Assembly: GCA_021296165.1 (NCBI GenBank)
Contig: JAGWAW010000028.1
Span: forward strand, 1 to 19,386
DNA length: 19,386 nucleotides
Source of the DNA: Nitrosopumilaceae archaeon
GTDB taxonomy: Archaea; Thermoproteota; Nitrososphaeria; Nitrososphaerales; Nitrosopumilaceae
Reading direction: 5' to 3'
The stretch's first letter is position 1. Each line of letters opens with the position of its first letter. The notes under the pieces were generated by a model. That model was not told the origin of the DNA. It saw only the letters and a list, made by a program, of their open reading frames with translations, and ran no database searches. The position numbers were made by a program, and so were the translations under genes. Of this stretch, positions 6,418 through 12,057 are shown in pieces.

Positions 6418-6494
6418 TGGTGGGGACGATGGGACTTGAACCCATGCTCTCCAGTACCCGAAACTGGCAGTATACCAAGCTAACCTACGTCCCC
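6418..6494 (-). tRNA. tRNA-Pro (CGG anticodon), CCA encoded
   Basis: On the minus strand from 6494, the acceptor GGGGACG pairs with CGTCCCC. The anticodon stem CCAGT/ACTGG closes the loop TTCGGGT, giving anticodon CGG (proline, reads CCG). The T arm ATGGG/CCCAT closes TTCAAGT. The discriminator is A, and the 3' CCA is encoded at 6418-6420. The D stem is short (about 3 pairs). No intron is seen. The mature length without CCA is 74 bases. Confidence 0.95.
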
Positions 6495-6513
6495 GCCATA
6501 CCGAACAATCAAA

Positions 6514-6523
6514 GATATTTTAT
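6514..6523 (-). promoter_or_regulatory. TATA-like box for tRNA-Pro
   Basis: ATAAAATATC on the minus strand is centred about 25 bases before the tRNA. It sits directly at the stop codon of the upstream flavoprotein gene, so gene end and tRNA promoter abut. Confidence 0.45.
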
Positions 6524-6524
6524 C

Positions 6525-7364
6525 CTACCCGTAGGACTCGAACTTGACCTCGAAGCTGCCGTCTTGGCGCTTCTTGCGCTTGGTGACGAAGCCCTTCGGA
6601 TCCAGGAAGTTCAGGGCTCCGTCTATGGTGCCCTGCCAGCCGCATATGTAGAACATGGTGTTCTCCCGGGTGATCTTGTCGTCTACCAGATCTTCCAGGG
6701 GCATTCTCCCGTCGCTGTTGGGCTTGAGGAAGTTCTCCACCCTGCCCACGTGGCCGTTCCAGTCCCGGTTCTCGCCGGGCCGGCTGATCGAGGCGCGGTA
6801 CGTGAAATTCCACTTGTCCCTGCCCTTGTCTAGGCTCTCCTCCTCCAGTCTGGTAAAGAGGTCCTTGTATCCCAGCTCGTCCACGTAGCTGGCCCCGTGC
6901 AATACCACTATCTCGCGCTTGTCCCCCACCGCGTGCAGGTGCTGAGCCATGCTGACGAACGGGGCAAGTCCGGTACCTCCGCCCAAGCACACTATGCGGC
7001 GCTCGTCCTTCTCGCCTGTGTGCAGTTCCTCGTTTATCAACAGGTCGTCGCCCCGCGGCTGCATCCAACTCACGGGCGTGTCTACCTTGGCATTGAAGAT
7101 CTGAGTGGTCAGGCGACCGGGCAGCGGCTTTCGCACCCACCTGATGTACAGCTCAACAAAGTCGCGGTTCTCCGGGTGTGACGCTATCGAGTACGCACGA
7201 CGGACAATCTTGTTGTTCTCGTTGGGGTTGGGCATGCCCAGTATGATGTACTGGCCCGCCTTGTACTCGGGCACAGGCACGCTGTCGGGTACAATCCGGC
7301 ATATCATCAGGTCGTCCTTGAGCCTCTGAATGTACGTGAATTTGGAGGACTCCTCAGCTACCAT
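6525..7364 (-). CDS. Ferredoxin-NADP reductase-type flavoprotein
   Basis: The 279-residue product has the two-domain ferredoxin reductase layout. The FAD domain shows GQYIILGMP and RRAYSIASHP (the RxYS flavin motif) at about 45-80. The NAD(P) domain shows VCLGGGTGLAPFVSMAQHL at about 145-165, then ICGWQGTIDGALNFL near 245-259 (the CG motif) and a basic C-terminal tail. The family moves electrons between NAD(P)H and ferredoxin or similar carriers. No iron-sulfur or cytochrome domain is fused. The C terminus does not end in the aromatic residue that stacks on FAD in plant-type enzymes but in E-S-Y-G, with Tyr next to last. The ATG at 7364 is 28 bases from a TATA box, downstream of the repeated upstream element. 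Confidence 0.9.
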   Translation of the reverse strand: MVAEESSKFTYIQRLKDDLMICRIVPDSVPVPEYKAGQYIILGMPNPNENNKIVRRAYSIASHPENRDFVELYIRWVRKPLPGRLTTQIFNAKVDTPVSWMQPRGDDLLINEELHTGEKDERRIVCLGGGTGLAPFVSMAQHLHAVGDKREIVVLHGASYVDELGYKDLFTRLEEESLDKGRDKWNFTYRASISRPGENRDWNGHVGRVENFLKPNSDGRMPLEDLVDDKITRENTMFYICGWQGTIDGALNFLDPKGFVTKRKKRQDGSFEVKFESYG

Positions 7365-7386
7365 GAGTCGCCTCCCAAAACGGCGG

Positions 7387-7397
7387 TTAAATATTTT
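7387..7397 (-). promoter_or_regulatory. TATA-like box for the flavoprotein gene
   Basis: AAAATATTTAA on the minus strand is centred 28 bases before the ATG at 7364 and about 20 bases downstream of upstream-element copy 2. Confidence 0.5.
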
Positions 7398-7414
7398 GCC
7401 TATGGCTCCGGGTA

Positions 7415-7490
7415 TGCGTTTAGGCTCAGCGTGATGCCAGAAAATGCACAAAAAGCGCTTTTACAGCACTGGTCTGACAGTTTTTACAGA
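7415..7490 (-). repeat. Upstream element, copy 2
   Basis: Block CGTTTAGGCTCAGCGTGATGC (7417-7437) and block CACTGGTCTGACAGTTTTTA (from 7467) correspond to copy 1 at 2785-2855. The dyad ACTG-N6-CAGT is conserved at 7468-7481. Orientation and distance to the TATA box are similar in both copies. Confidence 0.6.
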
Positions 7491-7545
7491 TGGTTAAGCC
7501 GCGTAAATCGCACCAAACACACCATGAAAGCCATCAGATACTAGT

Positions 7546-7559
7546 GCTGAGCCTAAACG
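7546..7559 (+). repeat. Inverted partial copy of the upstream element
   Basis: GCTGAGCCTAAACG is the exact reverse complement of 7417-7430. It is a 14-base perfect inverted repeat with 115 bases between the arms. The dyad part of the element is not recognisable here, and no TATA box follows. Confidence 0.55.
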
Positions 7560-7708
7560 TGTACGGCTCCGGGAGGGGGCGTGCGCAACGCTCCGTTCTG
7601 ACCGGATCCGCGCTTGGTGCGCGCCCCGCCGTCGACGGAATAGGCCGGTATGGGTGTAGCGCCCGGCAGCCTGCGTTTTTGTCCAAAACATGACGGGAAG
7701 CATGCGCC

Positions 7709-7724
7709 CCGCCGGATCCGGCGG
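7709..7724. repeat. Perfect 16-base palindrome
   Basis: CCGCCGGATCCGGCGG reads the same on both strands. It could be a protein-binding dyad or, without a loop, the tip of a longer fold. Confidence 0.6.
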
Positions 7725-7776
7725 CTACCATATCTGAGGCCCGGATGATCCCTTGGTATGATCCGTCCGCGCCCGA

Positions 7777-7812
7777 GTATAAAGTATTATGTATGATATT
7801 TCTACTTTATAC
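7777..7812. promoter_or_regulatory. Inverted-repeat pair of TATA boxes (divergent promoter)
   Basis: GTATAAAGTA at 7777-7786 is the exact reverse complement of TACTTTATAC at 7803-7812. Each arm contains TTTATA on its own strand, so the pair can drive transcription in both directions. The rightward box would start near 7835, giving the LSm mRNA a leader of about 77 bases. The leftward box would start near 7754, where no convincing protein gene follows. Confidence 0.5.
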
Positions 7813-7868
7813 ATAAAAGACTGTTGGCAATGTGCTGTGTAGCCAGTCAAGTTCGTGCAGGAGAAATA

Positions 7869-7893
7869 CCAAGGCTTTTATTCCTGCCCTTGG
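7869..7893 (+). other. Hairpin in the LSm leader, next to a GGAGG
   Basis: CCAAGG at 7869-7874 pairs with CCTTGG at 7888-7893. GGAGG follows directly (7892-7896), about 15 bases before the LSm ATG. Because most genes here are leaderless, a leader with a hairpin and a Shine-Dalgarno-like sequence is unusual. The loop contains CTTTTATT, which could instead be a TATA box 33 bases before the ATG. Confidence 0.35.
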
Positions 7894-7911
7894 AGGGGGA
7901 GGATAAGCAGA

Positions 7912-8154
7912 ATGTCCCAGACCCACGCACAGAGGCCGCTCACGACTCTACAAAAAAACACCAAAAAGATGGTGACCGTGCGGCTCAAGAACGAGGTAGA
8001 GTACCGGGGAATGATGGACAATGTGGACAATTACATGAATCTGATAATGACAAACGCCGAGGAGGTGCAAGGCTCCAAGGTCGTGGGCAAGTACGGCCGG
8101 GTCATAGTCAGGGGAAACAACGTTCTGTTCATAAAGCTGGAAAATGAGCTCTAG
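7912..8154 (+). CDS. LSm (Sm-like) RNA-binding protein
   Basis: The 80-residue product is a canonical archaeal LSm. Sm1 is VTVRLKNEVEYRGMMDNVD followed by NYMNLIMTNAEE; Sm2 is GRVIVRGNNVLFIKLE. Archaeal LSm proteins form heptameric rings that bind U-rich single-stranded RNA and tRNA-related RNAs. The frame is open upstream to a GTG at 7855, but the ATG at 7912 matches the family's start. The last 11 bases overlap metK (ATG at 8144), so the two are very probably co-transcribed and translationally coupled. It has a putative upstream promoter within the inverted repeat at 7777-7812. Confidence 0.93.
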   Translation: MSQTHAQRPLTTLQKNTKKMVTVRLKNEVEYRGMMDNVDNYMNLIMTNAEEVQGSKVVGKYGRVIVRGNNVLFIKLENEL

Positions 8155-9322
8155 CCCCAGCTCCGCCTACCTGTTCACGTCCGAGTCGGTTACAGAGGGA
8201 CATCCTGACAAAGTCTGCGATCAGATATCTGACGCCTTCGTGGACGAGTACCTGCGACAGGATCCGGACTCGCGGATAGCGGTGGAGACGGCGGTCACCA
8301 CAGACTTTGTGGTGGTGGCCGGTGAGGTTACGTCCAGGGCGGACTTTGGCAGGGAGCAGCAGGAAAGGCTGGTTCGGGACGTCATCCGGGAGATAGGGTA
8401 CGACAGCGAGGACCTCAAGTTCGACGCCGAGTCGTGCAACGTGGTGCTCCGCCTCCACCCGCAGAGCCCGGACATAGACCAGGGGGTCACCGCCGCCGCC
8501 AACAAGGATCAGGGGGCGGGGGATCAGGGGCTGATGTTCGGGTATGCCACCAACGAGACCTCCGAGATGATGCCCATGCCCATATCGCTGGCTCACAAGC
8601 TCACCCGGAGGCTGGCCGAGGTGCGCCGCCGCGGCACGCTCTCTTGGGTGCGCCCCGACGGAAAGTCCCAAGTCTCGGTCCGGTACGAGAATGGCAGACC
8701 CGCCTCCATAGAGACGGTGGTGGTCTCCACCCAGCACGATCCGGACGTGCCTGCCGGCGACATTCGGGAGGCCATCATAGGGGATGTCATACGGCCGGTT
8801 TTGAACGGCATGTGGAACGACGACATCAAGATACACATCAACCCCACCGGCCGCTTCGTCATAGGGGGGCCCCACGGGGATGCCGGCCTGACCGGACGCA
8901 AGATCATAGTGGACACGTACGGCGGAATGTCACGGCACGGGGGCGGGGCATTCTCCGGCAAGGATCCCTCCAAGGTGGACCGCTCGGCCAGCTACATGTG
9001 CAGGTACGTGGCCAAGAACGTGGTGGCCGCCGGCCTGGCCGAGAGGTGCGAGGTGCAGGTGGCGTATGCCATAGGGGTGAGCGCGCCCATATCGCTGTAC
9101 GTGCAGACGTTCGGCACCGGCCGCATCCCCGACGGGAATATAGAGGATATAATACGGAAGCACTTTGATCTGACCCCCGCCGGGATAATATCGCAGCTGG
9201 ACCTGAAGCGGCCCGTATACCGAAAGACCTCCACGTACGGGCACTTTGGCCGGGAAGAGCCCGAGTTCAGTTGGGAGCGCACCGACCGGGCCGCGGCTCT
9301 ACGCCGTGCCGCCGGACTGTAG
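8144..9322 (+). CDS. metK: S-adenosylmethionine synthetase, bacterial-type MetK
   Basis: This enzyme makes S-adenosylmethionine from methionine and ATP in the cytoplasm. The 392-residue sequence has the bacterial/eukaryotic family signatures: SVTEGHPDKVCDQISDA near 15-31, GAGDQGLMFGYA around 125-136, IVDTYGG then HGGGAFSGKDPSKVDRSASY near 255-283, and ARY-like RYVAKNVVAAGLA after it. Most Euryarchaeota and Thermoproteota instead carry the divergent archaeal MAT, so this gene was probably acquired from bacteria in the thaumarchaeal ancestor. It overlaps the LSm gene by 11 bases. SAM supply links it to the corrin methyltransferases nearby. Its 3' end overlaps the convergent SDR by 24 bases. Confidence 0.97.
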   Translation: MSSSPSSAYLFTSESVTEGHPDKVCDQISDAFVDEYLRQDPDSRIAVETAVTTDFVVVAGEVTSRADFGREQQERLVRDVIREIGYDSEDLKFDAESCNVVLRLHPQSPDIDQGVTAAANKDQGAGDQGLMFGYATNETSEMMPMPISLAHKLTRRLAEVRRRGTLSWVRPDGKSQVSVRYENGRPASIETVVVSTQHDPDVPAGDIREAIIGDVIRPVLNGMWNDDIKIHINPTGRFVIGGPHGDAGLTGRKIIVDTYGGMSRHGGGAFSGKDPSKVDRSASYMCRYVAKNVVAAGLAERCEVQVAYAIGVSAPISLYVQTFGTGRIPDGNIEDIIRKHFDLTPAGIISQLDLKRPVYRKTSTYGHFGREEPEFSWERTDRAAALRRAAGL

Positions 9323-10156
9323 CATCTGGGGAATGGTACGGAACCGCATGCCGGTTATGCGGCGCAGTGTGCCGTGATCGCCGACGTGCCCACCTATCAT
9401 AATGCCCAGGTCGTCCAGCTCGTACGCCGTGCTCCTGCCCAGAACGGCGTTGCGGTACGCCTCCTCCATCTCTACGTGTATGATGCGGGTTTTGCGGTCG
9501 GCGAAGGCCCTGACGTACTCGGCAAAGGTCGTTGTCTGAGGCCCTACCATGTCCAGCGTGCGGCCGGCAAAGGCGCCTTTGGTGGCGGCCATTGACAGTA
9601 CCCGGACCGCGTCGTGTACGGATATGGGCTGCATCATGTACCTGCCAGATCCGGGTATGGTGATGGCGCCGGTCCGCTCCTGCCTCCGGAGGTTGGAGGT
9701 GAGGTGGTCGTCGGAGCCTATGATGTATGACGGCCGGAATATTACGGGCTCGGGCACGGATCCGGCGACGGTCTGCTCGGCCAGGTACTTTGAAATGAAG
9801 TAGCCGGAGGCGGCATCCGGCGAGACGCCCAGCCCGCTCAGGTATACCATCCTGGGTACGCCCGCTGCCCTGCACGCCTCCGCCACGGCGGTGGCCGGGG
9901 CCTGGTTGGTTTCGTGGTATTGGCGGTGTATGGTCTGCCGACCGCCCCCAACCAGGTGTATGGCGGCGCTGCACCCCCGGGCCATATCATGTATGGCAGG
10001 GTCACCATACCCGGACACGGTAAGCACCCTCTCGCCACCGATCGGCCTTATGCTGCTCCGGGAGACAGATATCACCTCAAAGCCGTCGCGTAGCAGGGTC
10101 CGGCGGAGGTGCCGGGCCACGAACCCGCCGGCGCCCGTAACCAGTATCTTGGCCAC
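9299..10156 (-). CDS. Extended/atypical SDR (NAD(P)-dependent epimerase or NDUFA9-like family)
   Basis: The 285-residue product starts AKILVTGAGGFVARHLRRTLL with the nucleotide-binding TGxxGFxG-type loop (GAGGFVA at 8-14). AIHLVGGGRQ follows near 70, VYLSGLGVSP near 113-122, then GYFISKYLAEQ with the catalytic Tyr-x-x-x-Lys, and VIFRPSYIIGSDDHL. This arrangement fits NDUFA9-like or NmrA/epimerase-type proteins that bind NAD(P)H; the substrate cannot be read. The leaderless GTG at 10156 lies about 25 bases from a TATA box at 10176-10186, shared with cbiD. The alternative long frame extending upstream over cbiD is a GC-rich shadow and was rejected. Functional linkage to cobalamin is not evident. 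Confidence 0.85.
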   Translation of the reverse strand: MAKILVTGAGGFVARHLRRTLLRDGFEVISVSRSSIRPIGGERVLTVSGYGDPAIHDMARGCSAAIHLVGGGRQTIHRQYHETNQAPATAVAEACRAAGVPRMVYLSGLGVSPDAASGYFISKYLAEQTVAGSVPEPVIFRPSYIIGSDDHLTSNLRRQERTGAITIPGSGRYMMQPISVHDAVRVLSMAATKGAFAGRTLDMVGPQTTTFAEYVRAFADRKTRIIHVEMEEAYRNAVLGRSTAYELDDLGIMIGGHVGDHGTLRRITGMRFRTIPQMLQSGGTA

Positions 10157-10175
10157 GCGGGCGGGTGGGGTGCCG

Positions 10176-10187
10176 CATTTAAAAAAC
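10176..10187. promoter_or_regulatory. Shared divergent TATA box for the SDR and cbiD
   Basis: CATTTAAAAAAC lies midway between the SDR start (10156) and the cbiD start (10208). The palindromic TTTAAA can be read in either direction at about 25-27 bases from each start, and no second box is visible in the 51-base gap. Confidence 0.5.
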
Positions 10188-10207
10188 CGCGCCGGGAACA
10201 CATGCGT

Positions 10208-11302
10208 ATGGAAGGACCCAAACTGCGCACCGGATATACCACCGGCACGTGCGCCGCCGCCGGGGCCCGGGCGGCCTTGGAGATGATGGCGGGCAACAGC
10301 CCGGAGCGGGTGGCGGTGCGGCTCCCCCGGGGGGACTATCTGGAGGTGCCGGTCAAGTCGTGCCGGGCCACCGCCGCCGGGGCCGTATGCACGATAACCA
10401 AGGACGGCGGCGACGACCCCGACGTGACGCACGGCGCCGACATAGTGGTGGAGGTGTCCGTATGCGGCGAGGCCGGTTCCGTATCGATAGAGGGGGGCGA
10501 AGGCGTGGGCGTGGTGACGAAGCCTGGGCTGGGCCTTGAGATCGGCGGGCCAGCCATAAACCCGGTGCCCCGCCGCATGATACAAGAGAACCTGGCCGAG
10601 GCCGGGAGCGGCATTCTGGAGAAGGGTGGCCTCCGGGTGGTGGTGTCCGTACCCGCCGGGAGGGATCTGGCCCCCAAGACGGACAACCCCCGGCTGGGCA
10701 TACGGGGGGGCATATCCATACTGGGGACCAGCGGAATAGTGGTGCCGTTCTCGACGGCCTCGTTTGCCGCCTCCATACGGCAGAGCCTGGACGTGATTGT
10801 GGCGATGGGGGACGACACCGCAGTGCTCACCACGGGGGGGCGCAGCGAGGAGTTTGCCCGGAGTATCATGGACCTGCCGGACCACTGCTTTGTGCAGATG
10901 GGCGACTTTTCTGGGTACGCGGTGAAGCAGTGCCAGAGGAAGGAGCTGCGCAGGGCGTACGTGGTGGGGTTCGTGGGCAAGCTGGCAAAGATGGCCGCCG
11001 GCGTCTCGCAGACGCACGTCAAGGGCTCCAAGGTAGACACGGGGATGCTGGCCGGGGTGGCCTCCGAGTGCGGCGCCGACCCCGAGGCGGCGGCCCGCAT
11101 ACGGGCCGCCAATACGGCCCGGCACGTGATGGAGATTGTATTGGAGGATGGCTCCATACGGGGGTTCTTCGACAGGGTCTGCGGGATGGTGCTGGACAAC
11201 ATGGCCGCCCGGGCACCGGGAGTGGCGATGGAGGTCATAATGTTTGACTTTGGCGGTTCGGTACTGGGCCGGGCGGACGGGCAGAGCGATGGGCGGGCAT
11301 AG
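10208..11302 (+). CDS. cbiD: Cobalt-precorrin-5B C1-methyltransferase CbiD
   Basis: CbiD adds the methyl group to C1 of the corrin ring in the cobalt-early (anaerobic-type) cobalamin pathway, using S-adenosylmethionine. The 364-residue product shows the family hallmarks: LRTGYTTGTCAAAGARAAL at the N terminus, KPGLGLEIGGPAINPVPR around 133-150, and QMGDFSGYAVKQCQRKELRRAYVVGFVGKLAKMAAGVSQTH in the last third. The ATG at 10208 is preferred over the in-frame ATG at 10202 because it lies 26-27 bases from the centre of the TATA box, as elsewhere in the window; 10202 would add only two residues. It is separated from cbiG, which acts on the same intermediate, by an unusual 755-base gap. Confidence 0.95.
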   Translation: MEGPKLRTGYTTGTCAAAGARAALEMMAGNSPERVAVRLPRGDYLEVPVKSCRATAAGAVCTITKDGGDDPDVTHGADIVVEVSVCGEAGSVSIEGGEGVGVVTKPGLGLEIGGPAINPVPRRMIQENLAEAGSGILEKGGLRVVVSVPAGRDLAPKTDNPRLGIRGGISILGTSGIVVPFSTASFAASIRQSLDVIVAMGDDTAVLTTGGRSEEFARSIMDLPDHCFVQMGDFSGYAVKQCQRKELRRAYVVGFVGKLAKMAAGVSQTHVKGSKVDTGMLAGVASECGADPEAAARIRAANTARHVMEIVLEDGSIRGFFDRVCGMVLDNMAARAPGVAMEVIMFDFGGSVLGRADGQSDGRA

Positions 11303-11415
11303 ATTGCAGTTCTCTGAAATGACGGGTGCTCATATTACAAATGTCGGGGGTGACTGATCGTACGCAACTGGGTTCAGCGTAAGATCCAAATACTGCATCT
11401 CTCCACCACGATCCT

Positions 11416-11571
11416 ATGTCTAACTCAGACATCAAACTGCTGCGGGACGAGTTCATTTTCCGTTCAGAATCGTGTCCATGCACAATCCACATAGGAATTG
11501 ACGTAGGAAAGGGGCCTGGTGCTCCGATGTATCATCAAAAAATCGTAGGTGCTAACGTCGTTTGTTCGTAG
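11416..11571 (+). CDS. Possible small ORF of 51 residues in the gap
   Basis: An ATG-to-TAG frame encodes 51 residues, including FRSESCPCTIHIGIDVGKG with a Cys-x-Cys. A weak TATA-like CAAATAC sits about 26 bases before the ATG, the usual distance here. The IGIDVGK string resembles the first acidic motif of IS110-type transposases or of sugar-kinase-like ATPases, but it is too short to support either. It could be a real small protein, a gene remnant, or chance. Confidence 0.2.
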   Translation: MSNSDIKLLRDEFIFRSESCPCTIHIGIDVGKGPGAPMYHQKIVGANVVCS

Positions 11572-11651
11572 ATTCCGTGCACCGGACCAAAAACCGGTCG
11601 CGGACAGCTTTGCCGTGTCGAAAAAACGTACAATTCCACATTTTTGGTCAG

Positions 11652-11692
11652 CAGCTAAAATTCAAGGCCGAAAACGTCCTATTTTTTAGCTG
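11652..11692. repeat. 9-base inverted repeat with T-run
   Basis: CAGCTAAAA at 11652-11660 is matched by TTTTAGCTG at 11684-11692, with 23 bases between. A T-run forms part of the right arm. It could be a hairpin in an RNA, a terminator, or the end of a small inserted element. Confidence 0.4.
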
Positions 11693-12023
11693 ATTTTCTG
11701 AGGGGCGGTGAACGCGTACAAAAAACTAAACTACCGGAGGACATGTCGTGGTTCAGAATGCGTGGGTGTTCTTTGACCTGATATTGAAGACGCGCATCGC
11801 CGACCATACCGGGATGTTGATTTTTTTGATGCAGGCCCATGATCCGGTACCGATCTAATTACTATTCGTGTTTCTGAATCAATCCGTAGGATGACCCGTC
11901 TATGACTCGATCTGGTGTATTTTTAGGGCTGGTTGACCAGGCCAGTCTTCGGAACCGACCAATTACGTTGCACGCCATTGAGGCGGGGGTGTTGTGGATT
12001 GCCACCATGCCACCCACGCTGCA

Positions 12024-12036
12024 AAGATATTTTATG
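12024..12036 (+). promoter_or_regulatory. TATA-like box for cbiG-cbiX-cbiC
   Basis: AAGATATTTTATG is centred 27 bases before the GTG at 12058. It is the only clear promoter for the overlapping three-gene run. Confidence 0.55.
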
Positions 12037-12057
12037 CGATATGGGTGACGGCACCCT

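Larger units (their letters stand above)
7491..7776. other. Structured intergenic region, candidate non-coding RNA
   Basis: No convincing protein gene occurs here. The region is GC-rich and full of self-complementary sequence: GGGGCG at 7576-7581 can pair with CGCCCC at 7622-7627, CCGTCGACGG at 7629-7638 is a palindrome, TTTTGTCCAAAA near 7677-7688 is nearly one, and 7709-7724 is a perfect 16-base palindrome. A TATA box pointing leftward lies at 7777-7786, so a minus-strand transcript starting near 7754 would cover it. It does not match RNase P RNA or SRP RNA conserved cores that I can recall. Confidence 0.35.
11303..12024. other. Long AT-richer gap inside the cobalamin cluster
   Basis: No supported gene is found in about 720 bases, in a genome where most neighbours overlap or nearly touch. 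The composition is clearly lower in GC than the flanking genes, with runs of A and T (for example TTTTTT near 11682 and 11822). It contains an inverted repeat at 11652-11692, one short open frame (11416-11571), and at 11371-11387 a weak match to the upstream element. Stops are frequent in all frames, unlike the flanking GC-rich coding DNA. It may be a decayed gene or insertion, or may hold an RNA. Confidence 0.5.

Noticed and set aside
7431..7476. C/D-box guide RNA (GTGATGC ... CTGA) in the repeated element
   Set aside because: The apparent C and D boxes are about 46 bases apart. The CTGA is not at the same aligned position in the two copies, and the C box deviates from RTGATGA. A protein-binding or promoter element explains the conservation better.
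10157..11125. Long N-terminal extension of the SDR frame over cbiD
   Set aside because: The SDR fold begins at A-K-I-L-V-T-G-A-G-G right after the GTG at 10156, and a TATA box at the leaderless distance supports that start. The extension is antisense to cbiD and Gly/His/Pro/Arg-rich.
11748..11857. A GTG-started frame of about 36 codons in the AT-rich gap
   Set aside because: It is short, has no TATA box at the leaderless distance and no recognisable motif. The gap has frequent stops in every frame, so chance is likely.
11303..12057. Cobalamin riboswitch upstream of cbiG
   Set aside because: I looked for the conserved B12-box-like core (GCCACTG-type) and found none. The TATA box at 12025-12036 also makes the cbiG mRNA leaderless, leaving no room for a leader riboswitch.
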